Positions 1-5,041 of a DNA stretch of 5,041 nt are shown in pieces. The notes beneath the pieces are model-generated. The model was not told the origin of the DNA, made no database searches, and saw only the letters and a list, made by a program, of their open reading frames with translations. How positions within the stretch are numbered: the first letter of the stretch is position 1; each line of letters begins with the position of its first letter. The stretch spans positions 1 through 5,041 of the forward strand of contig JAEEGU010000015.1 in NCBI GenBank assembly GCA_016280485.1. Reading direction: 5' to 3'. Source of the DNA: Bacillota bacterium (GTDB taxonomy: Bacteria; Bacillota; Clostridia; Peptostreptococcales; Anaerovoracaceae). A program made the position numbers and the translations under genes.

Positions 1-503
1 AGCAGCCACTCGGCGGTAAAGCCCAGTTCGGCGGCCAGCGTTTCGGAGAAATGGAAGTATGGGCACTGGAAGCTTACGGTGCAGCTTATACTCTTCAAGA
101 AATCCTTACCGTTAAGTCCGACGATATCGTTGGTCGTGTAAAGACCTACGAATCCATCGTAAAGGGCGAGAACATTCCTGAGCCGGGCATTCCTGAGTCC
201 TTCAAGGTACTCATCAAGGAAATGCAGAGCTTGGGCCTCGACATCAAGCTTCTTGACGAAGCGGGCGAAGAGGTTGAGCTTAGGGATGCAAGCGAATACG
301 ACAGCTATCCGCCTTACGAGCGTGACTATCCGATGGATAACGACTCCGAAAAGGGTAGCGCTCCGATTGGACTCTCGCCGATAACTGAGATTGGCGGTGA
401 AGGTGACGCATTCGATTTCGACGACGCAGACCTTGATGATGCCGAAAGTGATGCTGATGTGACCTTTGATGTCATGAACAGCGAAGACCTCGAAGATCTT
501 TAA
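1..503 (+). CDS. rpoB: RNA polymerase beta subunit, C-terminal part (5' truncated by window edge)
   Basis: This is the last 166 codons of RpoB, read from position 3 to the TAA at 501-503; the gene starts upstream of the window. RpoB forms, with beta-prime, the catalytic core of RNA polymerase. The first visible residues, QPLGGKAQFGGQRFGEMEVW, belong to the highly conserved C-terminal region that packs on beta-prime and forms the clamp anchor. They are followed by the equally conserved EAYGAAYTLQEILTVKSDD and PEPGIPESFKVL segments. Conservation ends near partial residue 95. The remaining 71 residues form a divergent, probably disordered tail with a Tyr/Pro-rich patch and then 16 Asp/Glu and no Lys/Arg in the last 35 residues. 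A C-terminal extension of this kind is usual in Firmicutes. An ATG at 51 is internal and not a real start, because the conserved reading frame runs through it to the window edge. rpoC follows after 58 bases with no terminator between them, so the two are probably cotranscribed. Confidence 0.98.
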   Translation, partial: QPLGGKAQFGGQRFGEMEVWALEAYGAAYTLQEILTVKSDDIVGRVKTYESIVKGENIPEPGIPESFKVLIKEMQSLGLDIKLLDEAGEEVELRDASEYDSYPPYERDYPMDNDSEKGSAPIGLSPITEIGGEGDAFDFDDADLDDAESDADVTFDVMNSEDLEDL

Positions 504-544
504 TATTCGCAGAATCAGACGTTAACACTGAAGAGTAATTATAT

Positions 545-561
545 GGAAGGGGGACATTCCC

Positions 562-568
<7 letters not shown>
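545..568 (+). promoter_or_regulatory. rpoC ribosome-binding site and TTG start, in a possible hairpin
   Basis: A purine-rich Shine-Dalgarno stretch, GGAAGGGGGA at 545-554, lies about 7 bases before the TTG start at 562. It decides the start: the frame has a TGA stop at 529-531 and no other ATG, GTG or TTG between that stop and the conserved N-terminal region. The bases AAGGGG (547-552) can pair with TCCCTT (558-563) around a five-base loop (GACAT), giving five Watson-Crick pairs and one G-U. This would bury both the Shine-Dalgarno core and the first two bases of the start codon. The RBS is clear; the hairpin is a prediction from complementarity. Confidence 0.75.
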
Positions 569-4371
<3,803 letters not shown>

Positions 4372-4391
4372 GGCCAGCATTTAAAAATAAG

Positions 4392-4432
4392 ACCCGAATG
4401 TCAAAAAATCGTTGACATTCGGGTTTTGTTGT
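4392..4432 (+). terminator. Intrinsic terminator of the rpoBC unit
   Basis: A perfect 13-base-pair stem is formed by 4392-4404 and 4412-4424 around a seven-base loop (4405-4411). It includes a GC-rich base (CCCG/CGGG) and is followed by a T-rich run, TTTTGTTGT, at 4424-4432. It begins 20 bases after the rpoC stop codon, so it should end the rpoB-rpoC transcript. An A-rich run at 4383-4390 precedes the stem, so the hairpin could also work on the opposite strand, though no converging gene is visible. The right arm doubles as the -35 region of the rpsL promoter. Confidence 0.93.
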
Positions 4433-4440
4433 GATAAACT
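4412..4440 (+). promoter_or_regulatory. Probable sigma-A-type promoter for rpsL
   Basis: A consensus -35 box, TTGACA, lies at 4412-4417. Seventeen bases later is TAAACT at 4435-4440, a 4/6 match to the -10 consensus, preceded by TG at 4432-4433 in the position of an extended -10 (TGaTAAACT). Transcription would start near 4446-4448 and give a leader of about 75 bases before the rpsL ATG. The perfect -35, ideal spacing, extended -10 and location just downstream of a terminator and upstream of a highly expressed gene support the call. It has not been shown experimentally. Confidence 0.75.
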
Positions 4441-4446
4441 AATCGG

Positions 4447-4491
4447 GTATGTGGGCTCTTATGCCCTTTTTGGTGTGTTTTCACCGCATAC
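4447..4491 (+). promoter_or_regulatory. Structured 5' leader of rpsL (possible three-way junction)
   Basis: The leader can fold into three adjoining helices. The closing stem pairs GTATGT (4447-4452) with GCATAC (4486-4491), with one G-U pair. The second stem pairs GGGC (4453-4456) with GCCC (4463-4466) around a six-base loop. The third pairs GGTG (4472-4475) with CACC (4482-4485), also around a six-base loop. Five T's (4467-4471) join helices two and three. The closing stem starts at the predicted transcription start. I do not recognise it as a named RNA family. An autoregulatory ribosomal-protein leader is the natural hypothesis, but this is inference from one sequence. Confidence 0.45.
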
Positions 4492-4509
4492 GAAAACTTA
4501 TTTTTTAAG

Positions 4510-4516
4510 AAAGGAG
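4510..4516 (+). promoter_or_regulatory. rpsL ribosome-binding site
   Basis: A near-perfect Shine-Dalgarno sequence, AAAGGAG, lies six bases before the ATG at 4523. It fixes the rpsL start there rather than at upstream in-frame codons. The segment 4508-4514 is complementary to 4465-4471 in the leader, so access to it may be controlled by leader folding. Confidence 0.9.
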
Positions 4517-4522
4517 AAACAA

Positions 4523-4939
4523 ATGCCTACTATCAATCAATTAGTACGCGAAGGCAGAACAACGACTGAAAAGAAGTCCACTGCTCCTGCTCTTTTAAAG
4601 GGAATGAACTCCATCAAGAGAGTTCCGACAGATGTACATTCACCACAGAAGAGAGGCGTATGCACTTCCGTTAAGACCGTTACTCCTAAGAAGCCTAACT
4701 CGGCTCTTAGAAAGGTAGCCAGAGTTCGTCTGACTAACGGTATCGAAGTTACTGCTTACATCCCTGGTATCGGTCACAACCTCCAGGAGCACAGCGTTGT
4801 ACTTATCAGAGGCGGCAGAGTTAAGGACCTCCCGGGTGTAAGATATCACATCATCAGAGGTACACTCGATACTGCCGGTGTGGCTAACAGAGGCCAGGCT
4901 CGTTCCAAGTACGGTGCAAAGAAGCCTAAGAAAAAATAG
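4523..4939 (+). CDS. rpsL: 30S ribosomal protein S12 (138 aa)
   Basis: S12 sits at the decoding centre of the small ribosomal subunit, next to 16S rRNA helices 18, 27 and 44, and affects translational accuracy and streptomycin response. The protein starts MPTINQLVREGR and carries the family signatures SPQKRGVCT (40-48), TPKKPNSALRK (54-64), GHNLQEHSVVLIRGGRVKDL (84-103) and ARSKYGAKKPKKK at the end. The length equals that of Bacillus subtilis S12; relative to E. coli (124) it has the insertion at about residues 26-39 seen in Firmicutes. Lys56 and Lys101, the positions where changes give streptomycin resistance, are wild type, so the sequence predicts no ribosomal resistance here. Asp102 matches the residue methylthiolated by RimO in E. 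coli. The ATG at 4523 is chosen over a longer in-frame reading from TTG 4412 because it has a strong RBS and matches the family N-terminus. It probably has its own promoter. Confidence 0.99.
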   Translation: MPTINQLVREGRTTTEKKSTAPALLKGMNSIKRVPTDVHSPQKRGVCTSVKTVTPKKPNSALRKVARVRLTNGIEVTAYIPGIGHNLQEHSVVLIRGGRVKDLPGVRYHIIRGTLDTAGVANRGQARSKYGAKKPKKK

Positions 4940-4960
4940 GCAAATCGGTTAAAAAACAGA

Positions 4961-5019
4961 GCGCTTAATATACTATCTGATTGAAGACATTTATTTCAGA
5001 CTATAGATTATTAAGGCGC
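4961..5019 (+). repeat. Long imperfect inverted repeat downstream of rpsL
   Basis: Two arms of about 20-24 bases are imperfectly complementary. GCGC 4961-4964 pairs with 5016-5019, TTAATA 4965-4970 with TATTAA 5009-5014, CTAT 4973-4976 with ATAG 5003-5006, and CTGA 4977-4980 with TCAG 4996-4999. Small bulges separate these blocks and the loop is 15 bases (4981-4995). No T-run follows, so it does not look like an intrinsic terminator. It could be an intercistronic RNA structure before a downstream gene such as rpsG, or part of a small repeat element. The whole stretch 4940-5041 holds no coding sequence that I can support. Confidence 0.5.
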
Positions 5020-5041
5020 CGCGGCCCCGCTAGGTGGGGAT
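5015..5041. other. GC-rich segment with a short hairpin at the window edge
   Basis: Positions 5015-5039 are 22 of 25 G or C, in sharp contrast to the AT-rich bases just before. The segment contains two overlapping palindromes, GGCGCC (5015-5020) and CCGCGG (5019-5024). It ends with a potential hairpin pairing CCCCGC (5025-5030) with GTGGGG (5034-5039), with one G-U pair and a three-base loop. The window ends two bases later, so any T-run that would make this a terminator is out of view. Its role is unknown. Confidence 0.4.

Noticed and set aside
522..545. TTAACA (522-527) with TATATG (540-545) as a promoter between rpoB and rpoC
   Set aside because: The spacing is only 12 bases and no acceptable -10 lies at the 16-18 base distance.
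4376..4404. Mirror-image minus-strand TTGACA at 4399-4404 from the palindromic terminator
   Set aside because: No -10-like hexamer lies at suitable spacing on that strand and there is no divergent gene. It is a by-product of the terminator's symmetry.
4412..4522. In-frame upstream extension of rpsL from TTG at 4412
   Set aside because: The 37 extra codons would run through the terminator arm, promoter and leader. The strong RBS and the S12 family N-terminus both place the start at ATG 4523.

Overview
This window is a housekeeping segment of a bacterial chromosome, all on the + strand. It holds the 3' end of rpoB (RNA polymerase beta), a complete rpoC (beta-prime), and a complete rpsL (ribosomal protein S12). 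The proteins point to a Gram-positive bacterium of the Firmicutes (Bacillota), most likely class Clostridia and perhaps the Ruminococcaceae/Oscillospiraceae neighbourhood. S12 is 138 residues with the insertion typical of Firmicutes. RpoC lacks the large trigger-loop insertion of proteobacteria. Shine-Dalgarno sites are strong, and the order rpoB-rpoC-rpsL matches the classic rpo/str cluster. The family-level placement is inference only.

Layout: 1-503 is the rpoB C-terminus with an acidic tail. 504-561 is a short spacer with the rpoC ribosome-binding site inside a possible small hairpin. 562-4371 is rpoC, starting with TTG. 4372-4522 is a 151-base control region: a strong intrinsic terminator ends the rpoBC unit, a sigma-A-type promoter for rpsL has its -35 box inside the terminator's right arm, and a roughly 75-base leader can fold into a compact three-way junction ahead of the rpsL ribosome-binding site. 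4523-4939 is rpsL. 4940-5041 has no gene; it contains a long imperfect inverted repeat followed by an abruptly GC-rich end.

The genes supply the two largest subunits of RNA polymerase and the decoding-centre protein of the 30S ribosome. The sequence suggests that rpoBC and rpsL are separate transcription units joined by one compact terminator-promoter element, with rpsL perhaps also controlled through its leader RNA. The L7Ae-like gene that often lies between rpoC and rpsL in Firmicutes is absent here.

I see no mobile element, CRISPR array, tRNA, rRNA or accessory gene cassette, and no coding evidence for a new system. What merits a second look is regulatory: the fused terminator/promoter, the rpsL leader with a possible anti-Shine-Dalgarno segment, the rpoC start hairpin, and the structured, compositionally odd end of the window.
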